A program made the translations under genes and the position numbers. 39,774 nucleotides of DNA. Source: CAZIVO01 sp964542765. GTDB lineage: Bacteria > Planctomycetota > UBA1135 > UBA2386. The notes under the pieces were generated by a model. That model saw nothing but the letters and a program-made list of their open reading frames with translations. It made no database searches and had not been told where the DNA came from. This document shows, one piece after another, positions 26,227 through 34,780 of this stretch (positions within the stretch are counted from its first letter, which is position 1; every line of letters starts with the position of its first letter). The stretch lies in NCBI GenBank assembly GCA_964542765.1, contig CAZIVO010000022.1, forward strand, positions 1-39,774, in the 5' to 3' direction.

Positions 26227-27654
26227 ATGTCTGGATTGAGATGTTTCGTCACGTTCTTGGGTGCATTCGCCGTCCCGCTGCTCGGTCAGTCGTCCCCCAA
26301 TCTGATCATCATCGAGACCGATGAGCATCACTACAGCACCCTTGGGTGTTACGGGAGTGAGATCGTCAAGACGCCGAACATCGATTGGCTGGCGAAGACG
26401 GGCGCGCTCTGCACGAGTTTCTATGCGAACACGCCGGTCTGTTCACCGTCGCGGGGCGCTCTGGTCTCGGGACGCTATCCCCAGAACACGCCGGTGGTGA
26501 CCAACAACATTCCTCTGGGTGACGACATCATCACCTTCGCCGAGATTCTGCGGCGTCGTGGTTATGCCACCAGTTACGTCGGCAAGTGGCATCTCGATGG
26601 CCCGGGCAAGCCACAATGGGCGCCGAAGCGGAAGTTCGGTTTCGAGGACAACCGCTACATGTTCAACCGGGGGCACTGGAAGAAGTTCGAACTTGGTGCG
26701 AAGGGGCCCGCGGTCGCTTCCCGTAACGCCAAGGGAAAGGCGGACTACGGGGTTGCCGGCGCGGACGAGAAATCTTTCAGCACCGATTGGCTGGTCAGCA
26801 GGGCGATCGAGTTCATCGATGCCCACGAGGAGGAGCCCTTTTGCGCAATGATCAGCCTGCCTGATCCGCATGGCCCTAATACCGTGCGCGCGCCTTATGA
26901 CACGATGTATGCGGATGTGAAGGTGCCCATCCCGGTCAGTTTGCGCAAGAAGGCCGAGCAGACACCTGAATGGGCGAGGATCGACAGGAGATTGACGGCA
27001 TTGCGGTTGTGCCGGTTGATGCCTGCTTATTACGGCATGGTCAAGTGCATCGATGACAATGTCGGTCGCATTCTCGAAACGTTGCGGGAGCGAGGCCTCA
27101 TCGACAAGACGATCATCGTTTTCACCTCCGATCATGGCGATCTCTGCGGTGAGCATGGGCGCTTGAACAAAGGAGTTCCTTATGAGGGGTCGGCCAAGGT
27201 TCCTTTTCTGCTTCGTTACCCGGCGAAGGTTCCGGCGGGCACGGTCATCGGTCAGGCTCTTTCTTGCGTGGACTTTCTGCCGACGACTCTCGCCCTGATG
27301 GGCGTGGAGACCGCAGGCAAGGAAGAGGGGCGTGATGCTTCAGCCCTGTTTCGTGGTGAGACGCCCGCGGACTGGGATGACATTTCCTTCCTGCGCGCCA
27401 CCAGCGGTGCTGACTGGCTTTGTGCCGTCACCGATCGCTACAAGCTGGTCTATTCTTCCAAGGATCAGCCATGGCTCTTCGATCTCGAAGACGACCCCGA
27501 TGAGTTGACCAATGTCTTTTCGCTTCCCCGGCATGGCGAGGTCGTCGAGGCGCTGACGCGCAAGCTTTCTTCTTATTGCCAAGAGCACGGGGATCCTTAC
27601 GGCGAGAATCCCAAGGTCAAGGCGCAGATGGCTTCGGTGATCGATCGCCGATGA
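26227..27654 (+). CDS. exported sulfatase
   Basis: The 475-residue protein has a signal peptide (LRCFVTFLGAFAVPLLG) and the sulfatase fold: PNLIIIETDEHHYSTLGCYG with Asp32 as a metal ligand and the CSPSR formylglycine site at 72-76. VFTSDHGDLCGEHGRLNKG holds the second metal block, and LFDLEDDPDELTNVF the C-terminal signature. The TDEHHY opening is typical of a subset of planctomycete sulfatases, in which His follows the first acidic pair. The start ATG at 26227 is chosen because GGAGG lies six bases upstream; the frame opens earlier, at 26200. The gene stands 60 bases after the kelch gene, so the two may be co-transcribed. Substrate unknown. Confidence 0.93.
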   Translation: MSGLRCFVTFLGAFAVPLLGQSSPNLIIIETDEHHYSTLGCYGSEIVKTPNIDWLAKTGALCTSFYANTPVCSPSRGALVSGRYPQNTPVVTNNIPLGDDIITFAEILRRRGYATSYVGKWHLDGPGKPQWAPKRKFGFEDNRYMFNRGHWKKFELGAKGPAVASRNAKGKADYGVAGADEKSFSTDWLVSRAIEFIDAHEEEPFCAMISLPDPHGPNTVRAPYDTMYADVKVPIPVSLRKKAEQTPEWARIDRRLTALRLCRLMPAYYGMVKCIDDNVGRILETLRERGLIDKTIIVFTSDHGDLCGEHGRLNKGVPYEGSAKVPFLLRYPAKVPAGTVIGQALSCVDFLPTTLALMGVETAGKEEGRDASALFRGETPADWDDISFLRATSGADWLCAVTDRYKLVYSSKDQPWLFDLEDDPDELTNVFSLPRHGEVVEALTRKLSSYCQEHGDPYGENPKVKAQMASVIDRR

Positions 27655-27746
27655 GTCGTTGGCCGTTGCAGTTCGCGGCAGGAGGACCCAGGCGACCGGA
27701 CTTCAGCGGTACGCCAAGGTGTTGTGTGCCATTGCGAAGCGGTCGT

Positions 27747-27786
27747 TAAAAACACCGGCCAGCACGCGTTTCAAGCGCCTGGCCGG
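27747..27786 (-). terminator. Rho-independent terminator after the esterase gene
   Basis: CCGGCCAG (27755-27762) pairs exactly with CTGGCCGG (27779-27786), with CGC/GCG pairing inside. On the minus strand the stem is followed by TGTTTTT. It lies about 35 bases beyond the esterase stop at 27821, so it ends that minus-strand unit. Confidence 0.75.
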
Positions 27787-27820
27787 CGAGTGCTCCGGTG
27801 AGAGTGCTGGAACGGTGCGA

Positions 27821-28996
27821 TCAGAAGATGGTCACGACACCGTTGGTGAGCAGTCGAGGCGTGGCCTTCGGCCCAACGTGCAGGGCTTGCCAGTGGATAG
27901 CCTTGCCCCGCAGGCCTTGCGGCACCGTGAAGCCGATCGAATGCGCCGGTAGGCGGGTGGAGTTCCCGAGTTTGGCCGGTGCCAGGGTGACCAAGCTCGA
28001 TGGTGCCAGCAGGAGGATGCCGAGATTGCCCAGGGGAACCTTGCCGGCACCGGCAGCGGCTGCCAGGACCACTTGATCGTCGGCGATGCCGAACTGCTCG
28101 AGAGTAAGTTTTCCGGGGGAGGCGTAGCCCGGTTGCGCGGCCAGACCACTGAGTTGTCCGAGTTTCAGATGCTCGTAGAGGAAGGGGAAGATGTGCTGGG
28201 ACAGGTAGGAGTTGAAGACCGTGGTCCATTCTGCGTGGCCCAGGCCCTTGAGGGTATGGAACTCGGCCGTGACCCCTACCTGGTCGGCGCGTTGCTTGAG
28301 TGCGACGGCCTTGGTGTAGGGGACGACGGGGTCCTGGTCTCCATGGATGATTTGCACGGGCGCTTCGCCTGCGGTCATCTGTGACAGGTCGGCGAGGTGT
28401 CCCCAGAGATCTATCACCACGTGCAGGCGCGAGGAGTGGCCGGGATTGCCGCTGTTACCTTCATCATGGGTATAGGCTGCGTAGAGGCAGGTCACCGAAC
28501 CTGCCGAAGAGCCGATACAGGAGATTCGATCGGCATCGAGGCGCAGCGAAGCTTTGTTTTTGCGGAGCCAGCGAACGGCGGCCTTCATGTCGTGGGCGGC
28601 ATCGATGACGTTGATCCGCGTGGTCTTGCCGCTCTTGGGGCGGAGGCGGTAGTCGATCGAGACGGCGAGGTAACCGCGCTGCGCTGCTTCATTGCATACG
28701 CGGGTGTAGTTGGGACCGTTTTTTCGCCCCGTGTAGAAGCCGCCGCCGTGGACCATCACCAGACAGGGACGAGCGGCGGCGCTGTCGCCTTGTGGCTCGT
28801 AAATGTCCATTCGCAGTGTTTGGGTTTGCTGTGTGTAGCGGTTGACGGCACTGCCGAAGGCCACGTCCTTGCGCAACTGCACCTGGCTGAAAATGGGGTC
28901 GCGATAGCGGGTCGATTGCGCGATGAGGGGTTGCAGCCAGCAGCAGGTGCCAGCGATCAGGATGATCAGACGCTTTTTCATGTTGAGTTCGCTCAT
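27821..28996 (-). CDS. secreted BD-FAE-type esterase with C-terminal domain shared with the kelch protein
   Basis: The 391-residue protein has a signal peptide (KRLIILIAGTCCWLQPLIA) and a complete alpha/beta-hydrolase of the esterase type: HGGG at 83-86, GSSAG with Ser164, Asp222 in HGDQDPVVPY and His254 in GLGHAEW. From about 285 an extra domain follows (PGKLTLEQFGIADDQ to LLTNGVVTIF) that resembles the tail of the kelch protein. It probably removes acetyl or other acyl groups from polysaccharides outside the cell, and the extra domain may place it on the cell surface or a carbohydrate. Two starts compete: ATG 28996 (used here) and the ATG 15 bases inside at 28981, which gives a more classical signal peptide. 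A strong terminator follows the gene. Confidence 0.88.
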   Translation of the reverse strand: MSELNMKKRLIILIAGTCCWLQPLIAQSTRYRDPIFSQVQLRKDVAFGSAVNRYTQQTQTLRMDIYEPQGDSAAARPCLVMVHGGGFYTGRKNGPNYTRVCNEAAQRGYLAVSIDYRLRPKSGKTTRINVIDAAHDMKAAVRWLRKNKASLRLDADRISCIGSSAGSVTCLYAAYTHDEGNSGNPGHSSRLHVVIDLWGHLADLSQMTAGEAPVQIIHGDQDPVVPYTKAVALKQRADQVGVTAEFHTLKGLGHAEWTTVFNSYLSQHIFPFLYEHLKLGQLSGLAAQPGYASPGKLTLEQFGIADDQVVLAAAAGAGKVPLGNLGILLLAPSSLVTLAPAKLGNSTRLPAHSIGFTVPQGLRGKAIHWQALHVGPKATPRLLTNGVVTIF

Positions 28997-29301
28997 TTGG
29001 CAGGATGAGATCTGCTACCAAGAGCAACGGTAGCGAACCTTGTTCGTCCACATGATGACGACCGATTTGTTCGGAAAGGATCTGTTGGCGGAGCCTTGTC
29101 AGCGAGTGGTTCCGCCGCCGGATCTTATTCTCTCGTTTCAAGAAATGTTGTCAGGAGTCTTTTACGTGCTGCGTTGGGTGGAATGAGGAGAGGTGACTCG
29201 CATGACGGAGTCTCTTGGAGGACCATTCGTTGGATGGCTCGAAAGGCAAGTGCTCGGACGGCCAGGAGGCCGACGATGAGTGCGCGGAAGATCGGGTAGC
29301 G
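28997..29301. other. 305-base intergenic region with no convincing gene
   Basis: This stretch lies between the esterase (-) and the small membrane protein gene (+), so both would be transcribed outward from it. A minus-strand reading frame of about 100 codons covers 29125-29433 but has no signature and overlaps the plus-strand membrane protein. I see no tRNA, clear hairpin or repeat here. Confidence 0.4.
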
Positions 29302-29616
29302 ATGGAACATCCGAAAGCATGGTGGAGTTGCTTGCTGTCGCAGCGCGGCGCATTTGTTCTGGCGTTGCTGGGAGCTGCCGGTTTCGTCTCTTGTTATTTT
29401 CGCCACATCTGCATGGAGGGTCATATGAAGCATCCTCCCTATGGCGCTGGGGAATACTGGTTGGATGTGGCTTGGACCCTGGCCTGGGTCCTGGCTGCGA
29501 TCGGCTTCGCGCGGACCGGGAGTCGTATTGGTGTCACCTTTGCCGTGGTCTTGCCGTGTTTGGTGATCTACCGGTTGGTTCTCGGGAGTGCGGGTGGCCT
29601 GCTCCCGTTCATCTGA
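29302..29616 (+). CDS. small membrane protein of unknown function
   Basis: The 104-residue product has about three hydrophobic helices: AFVLALLGAAGFVSCYF, WLDVAWTLAWVLAAIGFA and IGVTFAVVLPCLVIYRLVLG, with short polar loops. It carries no motif I recognise. Evidence for coding is the clean helix pattern and the usual G/C-rich third positions. The ATG at 29302 is preferred to the longer frame from 29215 because the extra part is polar and without pattern. It ends 56 bases before the convergent PQQ-like gene. It may be a lineage-specific protein. Confidence 0.55.
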   Translation: MEHPKAWWSCLLSQRGAFVLALLGAAGFVSCYFRHICMEGHMKHPPYGAGEYWLDVAWTLAWVLAAIGFARTGSRIGVTFAVVLPCLVIYRLVLGSAGGLLPFI

Positions 29617-29672
29617 CGTCTTCGCGGAGGGTGCGTCAGAGCCCGAACGCCACCTATTGCTCCAGGCCTTGT

Positions 29673-30914
29673 CTAACGCTGTTTTTCGCCGGCGGCGATC
29701 CGGAAAAGATGCGTGTCGGTTCTCAGGAAAAGAGCCCCCTCGACCGCTGCCAGTGATGCGAGGGTGCGGCCTTCGACCTCGTTCTTCGCAAGTGCCGTAA
29801 AGGTCTTGCCCGGTTTGATGACTGTCGTCACTCCGTCTTCGTCGAGGAAGTAGATCCGGCCGGCGGCATGTAGTGGCGAGGCCGAGAAGTCTCCGCCGAG
29901 GCGTTCGCGCCAGTGGCGTTTGCCGGTCTTGGCATCGAGGCAGCTCAAGATGCCATTGTCGGCGATGACGTAGAGTTCATCACCGACGAGTTGTGGCGTT
30001 GGGCTGTGCGGTGCGTTTTGTTTCATGCGCCAGACGACGTGAGAATCGGTGATGTCACCCTTGCCGTCGGGACGGATCGCGAGCAGGGTTGCCTTGTCGA
30101 AACTGGAACTGACGAACACGAGTCCGTGTCCGAAGACCGGTCGCGGGACGACCGAATAACCACCGGGATAACGGACGTGCCAGAGAGATCGTCCGGTGCC
30201 GAGGTGGTAGCTCGAGACCCCGCCCGCGCCGGGGCTCACGACTTGCTGCTCACCCTTCAGTTCGATCGCGAGTGGCGTGCTGAAGGCAAATTTCCTGCGG
30301 TCGCCGTGATCTTCCCGAGGAGTCTTCCATCGAGGTTTGCCGGTCTTGCAGTTCAGCGCGACCACAAACGGGTCCTTGGCACCGTCGCAACTGATGATCA
30401 GTGAGTCACCGACGAGTGCTGGCGAGCCACCGGGGCCGTGCACGTGGCTGTATTTAAGGGTTCGTCGCCAGAGAACCTTGCCTTCGTCGGACAGGCAGGC
30501 CGTGCCGTAGGTGCCGAAGTGAAGGTAGATGCGCTCACCATCGAGGATGGGGGTTGGCGATGCATGACTGTTCTTTTTGTGGATCTTGCCCCCTTTTTCG
30601 CGCTGGAAGATCTCGACATCGTGGATCTTCTTGCCCGTGCCTGCATCCAGGCAGAGAGCTCTGAGCGAGGTTCCGTCTTCGCTTGCTGTGGTCAGCCAGA
30701 CGCGATTGTCGGCGATCACCGGCGAGGACCACCCGAGCCCTTCGATCGGCACCTTCCACTCGATATTGTCCGAGTCGTCATCCCATGCAAGCGGCAGGTT
30801 CTTCACGCTGGTATGCCCCTGGCCGTCCGGGCCGCGAAACTGTGGCCAGTCCTGAGCCGTGATGGCGGCCGAGAGAGACAGGAGGATCAGTGCCGAGATT
30901 GGCATCGGTTGCAT
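29673..30914 (-). CDS. exported PQQ-like beta-propeller protein (second copy)
   Basis: The 413-residue product has a signal peptide (ISALILLSLSAAITA) followed by DWPQFRGPDGQGHTS, the characteristic start of planctomycete PQQ-like propellers. Repeat blades include GKVLWRRTLK, GKPRWKTPRE, GRSLWHVRYP and GKRHWRERLG. The partner at 8973-10346 shares the architecture, but its N-terminus and loops differ. Role unknown, probably an extracellular or periplasmic propeller. The frame is open to 31511, but the ATG at 30914 is the signal-peptide start and the extension would run over the tRNA-Arg gene and the next gene; a second ATG lies at 30905. TACGCT lies six bases upstream and no Shine-Dalgarno is visible. 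Confidence 0.87.
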   Translation of the reverse strand: MQPMPISALILLSLSAAITAQDWPQFRGPDGQGHTSVKNLPLAWDDDSDNIEWKVPIEGLGWSSPVIADNRVWLTTASEDGTSLRALCLDAGTGKKIHDVEIFQREKGGKIHKKNSHASPTPILDGERIYLHFGTYGTACLSDEGKVLWRRTLKYSHVHGPGGSPALVGDSLIISCDGAKDPFVVALNCKTGKPRWKTPREDHGDRRKFAFSTPLAIELKGEQQVVSPGAGGVSSYHLGTGRSLWHVRYPGGYSVVPRPVFGHGLVFVSSSFDKATLLAIRPDGKGDITDSHVVWRMKQNAPHSPTPQLVGDELYVIADNGILSCLDAKTGKRHWRERLGGDFSASPLHAAGRIYFLDEDGVTTVIKPGKTFTALAKNEVEGRTLASLAAVEGALFLRTDTHLFRIAAGEKQR

Positions 30915-30920
30915 CGCCGG

Positions 30921-30926
30921 AGCGTA
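30921..30926 (-). promoter_or_regulatory. putative -10 hexamer for a leaderless start at 30914
   Basis: On the minus strand TACGCT lies six bases before the ATG (spacer CCGGCG). There is no ribosome site in the spacer and no clear -35. Confidence 0.35.
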
Positions 30927-31042
30927 GCCGAGGTGTATGCCGACAGGCGAATCAAGCCAAGTTTTTACCTCGAGCAACCGATCTCGTGGGCATGGCCTGC
31001 CTTGACCCACAGTCGGTGAGTGGGCACAGTCCGATTCTTGGA

Positions 31043-31119
31043 GCGCCCATAGCTCAGCTGGACAGAGCACCGGATTTCTAATCCGGCGGTCCCAGGTTCG
31101 AGTCCTGGTGGGCGTGCCA
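31043..31119 (+). tRNA. tRNA-Arg (anticodon TCT)
   Basis: A full cloverleaf is visible. The acceptor GCGCCCA (31043-31049) pairs with TGGGCGT (31109-31115), with a G-T closing pair; the D-arm starts at AGCTCAGCTGGACAGAGC; the anticodon stem CCGGA/TCCGG encloses TTTCTAA with anticodon TCT (31077-31079); the T-arm carries GGTTCGAGTCC. Discriminator G31116 is followed by an encoded CCA. It reads AGA codons and lies 35 bases before the DapA-family gene on the same strand. Confidence 0.97.
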
Positions 31120-31154
31120 ATCAAGTTGCAAGGCAAGAGCAGGAGGACGAGCGT

Positions 31155-32051
31155 ATGCAATGGCAAGGAGTGGTGCCCGCGATCACCACGCCGCTGACCG
31201 AGGATCTTTTCGTGGACCACGGTTTTCTGGCCAAACACGCTGGCTGGCTTGTGGATCAAGGTTGCACGGGCATTGTCGCACTCGGTTCGCTTGGCGAGGG
31301 GGCAACATTGACATCGTCGGAAAAGCGAGCCATCCTCGAGACCTGCGTTGCCGCTTTGGGTGATCGTGCCCCGGTGGTGGCGGGCATTGCCGCAGCGAGC
31401 ACGGCCGAGGCGGTGGCTTTGGCCGAGGATGCCGAGCGCCTTGGCTGCAAGGGGCTCATGGTCTTGCCGCCCTACGTGCACAAGGGACCTTGGCACGAGG
31501 TCGAGGCACACTTCGACGCGATTTTCACGGCGACCGGTCTACCTTGCATGCTCTACAACAATCCGATTGCCTACGGCATCGACGTGTTGCCCGAGCAGGT
31601 TGCGGCCTTCGCGCAGCGGCATGACAATCTCCAGGCGGTCAAGGAATCGAGTGGTGACACCCGGCGAGTGACGGCGATCAGGGCTCTGGTCGGTGATCGG
31701 CTTGCCATCTTCGTTGGTCTCGATGATCTTGTTCTGGAAGGTGTCGCGATGGGGGCTGTCGGCTGGATCGCTGGCCTGGTCAATGCGCTGCCCGCGGAAT
31801 CGGTCAAACTCTTCGAACACGCGCGTGCTGGAGAGGATGAGCAGGCCTTCGAACTCTATTCTTGGTTCTTGCCGTTGCTGCGCATGGACACGGTGCCTGA
31901 GTTTGTTCAACTCATCAAGCTTGTCCAAGGGGAGGTCGGTATGGGCAGTGAACGAGTGCGTCCGCCGCGACAGGTTGTGTGTGGCACCGCGCGTGAGCAG
32001 GCTCTGGCGATCATTGCACAATCCCTGAAGACCCGGCCAGGAATGGAGTAA
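31155..32051 (+). CDS. DapA-family lyase, likely 1-pyrroline-4-hydroxy-2-carboxylate deaminase or sugar-acid dehydratase
   Basis: The 298-residue protein is a class I aldolase of the dihydrodipicolinate synthase superfamily: GSLGE at 44-48 (instead of GTTGE), Tyr134 in YNNP and the Schiff-base Lys163 in AVKESSGD. The SLGE variant and the tail LLRMDTVPEFVQLIKL with ERVRPPR resemble LhpC/HypD enzymes, which convert pyrroline-4-hydroxy-2-carboxylate to 2-oxoglutarate semialdehyde. Related 2-keto-3-deoxy-arabonate or 5-keto-4-deoxy-glucarate dehydratases give the same product. The next gene, two bases on, encodes the matching aldehyde dehydrogenase, so the pair is an operon into 2-oxoglutarate. 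ATG 31155 has AGGAGG eight bases upstream. The true substrate is not decided by sequence. Confidence 0.85.
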   Translation: MQWQGVVPAITTPLTEDLFVDHGFLAKHAGWLVDQGCTGIVALGSLGEGATLTSSEKRAILETCVAALGDRAPVVAGIAAASTAEAVALAEDAERLGCKGLMVLPPYVHKGPWHEVEAHFDAIFTATGLPCMLYNNPIAYGIDVLPEQVAAFAQRHDNLQAVKESSGDTRRVTAIRALVGDRLAIFVGLDDLVLEGVAMGAVGWIAGLVNALPAESVKLFEHARAGEDEQAFELYSWFLPLLRMDTVPEFVQLIKLVQGEVGMGSERVRPPRQVVCGTAREQALAIIAQSLKTRPGME

Positions 32052-32053
32052 GA

Positions 32054-33634
32054 ATGATGGAACTGACAGGTGAACATCTTCTGGGCCAAGCGCGATCACG
32101 TCGCGGCAGCCGCGAGTTTCAGGCAGTCGATCCTGCCACTGGCGAGGCCCTGTTGCCGACATGCGCTGATGCTACGGATGAAGAGATCAACGAGGCCCTG
32201 CAGGCCGCCGTACAAGCGCAGGCGGGCATGAAGGCCTTGCCCCGTGCCGCCCGCGCGGAATTTCTTGAGCGGATCGCCGAAGAGATCGAGGCTCTCGGTG
32301 ACGACCTTCTGCATCGCGGCTCAGCGGAGACGGCCTTGCCGTTGCCTCGCCTGACCATGGAGCGCGGCCGCACCGTTGGTCAATTGCGTATGTTCGCAGC
32401 CGTGCTGCGCGAGGGGTCCTACCTCGATGCGTGTATCGACCATGCGGAACCCGAGCGCGAACCACTGCCCAAGCCCGATTTGCGGCGCATACAGATTCCG
32501 ATCGGCCCGGTGCTGGTTTTTGGTGCCAGTAATTTCCCGTTGGCCTATTCGGTGGCCGGCGGTGACACCGCTTCGGCGCTGGCTGCGGGTTGCCCGGTCA
32601 TCGTCAAGGCGCACCCGCATCATCCCGGAACATCGGAACTGGTTGGCCGCGCAATTCTGGCGGCCATCGATGCGCTTTCTTTGCCTCCTTGTTTTTCTCT
32701 TCTGCATGGTGTGAGCCATGAAGTTGGGCAGAAGTTGGTCGAGCATCCCGACGTGGCGGCCATCGGTTTCACCGGTTCCTTCGCGGGCGGCAAGGCTATC
32801 TTCGATACTGCGGTTGCGCGGCCTGTGCCGATTCCCGTGCACGCGGAGATGGGAAGCACCAACCCCATTTTCTTTTTGCCGGGGGCACTCGCCGAGAATG
32901 GTGTGTCCCTGGCCGCCGGGCTGGCGCAGTCGGTTGCGCTGGGGGTCGGTCAGTTCTGTACCAATCCGGGGATTGTCGTTTTGCTCGATGATCCCGCGGG
33001 CGAGTGTTTCATCGAAACTCTCACTGCCGAGATGGCGGCGGCACCGCAAGGCACCATGTTGCATGCCGGGATTGCTGCTGCCTGGCGCGATGGCCTCGCC
33101 CGGCTGGAGGCGATCGGTGGAGTGGAGTTGCGCGGCGAATCCGCGGCGGATGAGGGAGCATGCAGCGCACGACCGACCTTGCTGATGACAGATGCCGCGA
33201 CTTTTTTGGAGCGGTCTGAATTGCGTGAGGAACTCTTCGGCCCTGGCACCCTGGTAGTTCGCTGCGCGACGCGCGAGCAGGTCACGGCGGTGGCGAGCAG
33301 CTTCGGCGGTCAGTTAACGGCTTGCGTTCACGGCACCGATGCGGATCTGCAAGACTTCGGGGAACTGATTCCTCTGCTCGAGGAGAAGGCCGGCCGAATT
33401 CTGTTCGGAGGCTTCCCGACCGGCGTCGAGGTTTGCTCTGCGATGTTGCACGGAGGTCCTTTTCCGGCGACCACCGATGTTCGATCGAGTTCGGTGGGGT
33501 CATCGGCGATCTCGCGCTGGTTGCGCCCGGTCAGTTACCAGAACTTCCCCGAGCGGCTATTGCCAGTCGAATTGAGGGATGGCAATCCCGAGGGCATCCT
33601 TCGTATCGTCGATGGGCAGTGGGGTCGTGACTGA
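32054..33634 (+). CDS. aldehyde dehydrogenase, 2-oxoglutarate-semialdehyde (2,5-dioxovalerate) type
   Basis: The 526-residue enzyme carries the aldehyde dehydrogenase residues: Asn160 in FGASNFPLA, Lys185 in IVKAHPHHPG, Glu265 in EMGSTNPIF and the catalytic Cys302 in GQFCTNPG. GQFCTNPG and the long length with the MELTGEHLLGQ opening mark the 2,5-dioxovalerate (ketoglutaric semialdehyde) dehydrogenase group, which uses NAD(P)+ to make 2-oxoglutarate. The start (ATG ATG) lies two bases after the stop of the DapA-family gene, so translation is coupled. It is cytoplasmic. Such pairs occur in hydroxyproline, arabinose, xylose and glucarate catabolism. No proline racemase or epimerase is visible; the FAD oxidoreductase at 3307 is a possible but distant partner. 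Confidence 0.92.
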   Translation: MMELTGEHLLGQARSRRGSREFQAVDPATGEALLPTCADATDEEINEALQAAVQAQAGMKALPRAARAEFLERIAEEIEALGDDLLHRGSAETALPLPRLTMERGRTVGQLRMFAAVLREGSYLDACIDHAEPEREPLPKPDLRRIQIPIGPVLVFGASNFPLAYSVAGGDTASALAAGCPVIVKAHPHHPGTSELVGRAILAAIDALSLPPCFSLLHGVSHEVGQKLVEHPDVAAIGFTGSFAGGKAIFDTAVARPVPIPVHAEMGSTNPIFFLPGALAENGVSLAAGLAQSVALGVGQFCTNPGIVVLLDDPAGECFIETLTAEMAAAPQGTMLHAGIAAAWRDGLARLEAIGGVELRGESAADEGACSARPTLLMTDAATFLERSELREELFGPGTLVVRCATREQVTAVASSFGGQLTACVHGTDADLQDFGELIPLLEEKAGRILFGGFPTGVEVCSAMLHGGPFPATTDVRSSSVGSSAISRWLRPVSYQNFPERLLPVELRDGNPEGILRIVDGQWGRD

Positions 33635-33691
33635 CGCGACAGGGTGTTCTGTTGTGTCGGGCGGTGGCTGAACGAGTAGGATGTCGGCTGC

Positions 33692-34780
33692 ATGACCTCC
33701 CGCGCTGTCATTTTTACTGCGCCGCAGGCACCGCTTGAATTGCGGAGCATGGCGCGCCCTTGTCTGGGGGCGGGCGAATTGCTCGTGCGAGTTTCGATGT
33801 GCACGCTCTGTGCGAGCGATTTGCACAGCTACCGTGGCGCCCGCTCGGTTGAAGTGCCGACGGTGCTGGGCCACGAGATTATTGGCGTCATCGAGGAGAT
33901 CGGAGAGGGTCCTCAGCGCTGTGATCTGAAGGGACGCGCGCTGGCGATTGGTGATCGTGTTACCTGGTGCATCACGGCCAGTTGTGGGGACTGTTTTTTC
34001 TGCCGAGAAGGTTTGCCGCAAAAGTGCGTGTGCGTCTTCAAGTATGGACACGCTGCGATCGCTCCCGAGCATGAACTTTGCGGAGGTCTCGCCGAGCATT
34101 GCCACCTGACGGCGAATACGGGTGTTTTGTCTGTTCCCGAGGAACTTCCCGATGCGGTCGCCTGTCCTGCGAATTGTGCAACGGCGACGGTGGCGGCAGC
34201 ATTGCGAACCGCGGGCGGCCTCGCCGGGCGGGTGGTTTGCGTGCACGGCGCGGGCATGCTTGGCCTGACCGCTTGCGCGATGGCGCGCGAGAGTGGCGCA
34301 GAGGTTGTGGTGTGTGATACCGATCCCTCCCGTCTGGCTCTGGCTGCGCACTTCGGAGTTTCGGAGGTGGTGACGATGACCGATGGCACCGAGGCTTTAC
34401 GCGGGATCCTGGCGGAGATGACCGATGGGCGTGGAGCAGATGTCGGTTTCGAGATGTCCGGGGCGCCGTCGGCCGTGAGTGCCTTGATCGAGACCTTGCG
34501 CATCGGTGGTCTCGGTGTGCTGGTCGGCTCGGTCTCTCCTGCTGACCCGGTTCGACTGGCAGCCGAAGACCTCGTGAAGCGTTCATTGACCCTGCGCGGC
34601 GTGCACAATTACGCGCCCGAGGATCTGGCCGTGGCCATCGATTTCCTGGAACTGTCCCATCATCGCTATCCCTTTGCGGAGCTGGTGACGCCTGCTTTCT
34701 CGCTCGATGAGATCGAGGCTGCCTTCGACCATGCTCTTTCGGGAAAGGATCTTCGTGTCGCGATCGCTCCGACTGTTTGA
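33692..34780 (+). CDS. zinc-dependent alcohol dehydrogenase, phosphonate-catabolism-associated type
   Basis: The 362-residue medium-chain dehydrogenase has catalytic-zinc ligands Cys40 and His61-Glu62 (in VLGHEIIG), four structural-zinc cysteines (98, 101, 104 and 112, in CGDCFFCREGLPQKC) and the NAD(P) fold HGAGMLG (185-191). The stretch GLPQKC...KYGH and the NCATATVAAALRTAG block resemble a subgroup named in TIGRFAM as putative phosphonate-catabolism-associated alcohol dehydrogenase (TIGR03366). The real substrate is not established. No phosphonate genes are seen nearby. The start ATG 33692 follows TAGGAT by nine bases, which may be a -10 or a Shine-Dalgarno (AGGA). Its last 26 bases overlap the next gene. 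Confidence 0.85.
   Translation: MTSRAVIFTAPQAPLELRSMARPCLGAGELLVRVSMCTLCASDLHSYRGARSVEVPTVLGHEIIGVIEEIGEGPQRCDLKGRALAIGDRVTWCITASCGDCFFCREGLPQKCVCVFKYGHAAIAPEHELCGGLAEHCHLTANTGVLSVPEELPDAVACPANCATATVAAALRTAGGLAGRVVCVHGAGMLGLTACAMARESGAEVVVCDTDPSRLALAAHFGVSEVVTMTDGTEALRGILAEMTDGRGADVGFEMSGAPSAVSALIETLRIGGLGVLVGSVSPADPVRLAAEDLVKRSLTLRGVHNYAPEDLAVAIDFLELSHHRYPFAELVTPAFSLDEIEAAFDHALSGKDLRVAIAPTV

Noticed and set aside
31043..31119. tRNA-Arg as an integration site
   Set aside because: No integrase, direct repeat of the tRNA 3' end or change in gene character follows it.
30915..31511. N-terminal extension of the second PQQ-like frame
   Set aside because: It would run over the tRNA-Arg gene and the DapA-family gene; the signal peptide starts at 30914.
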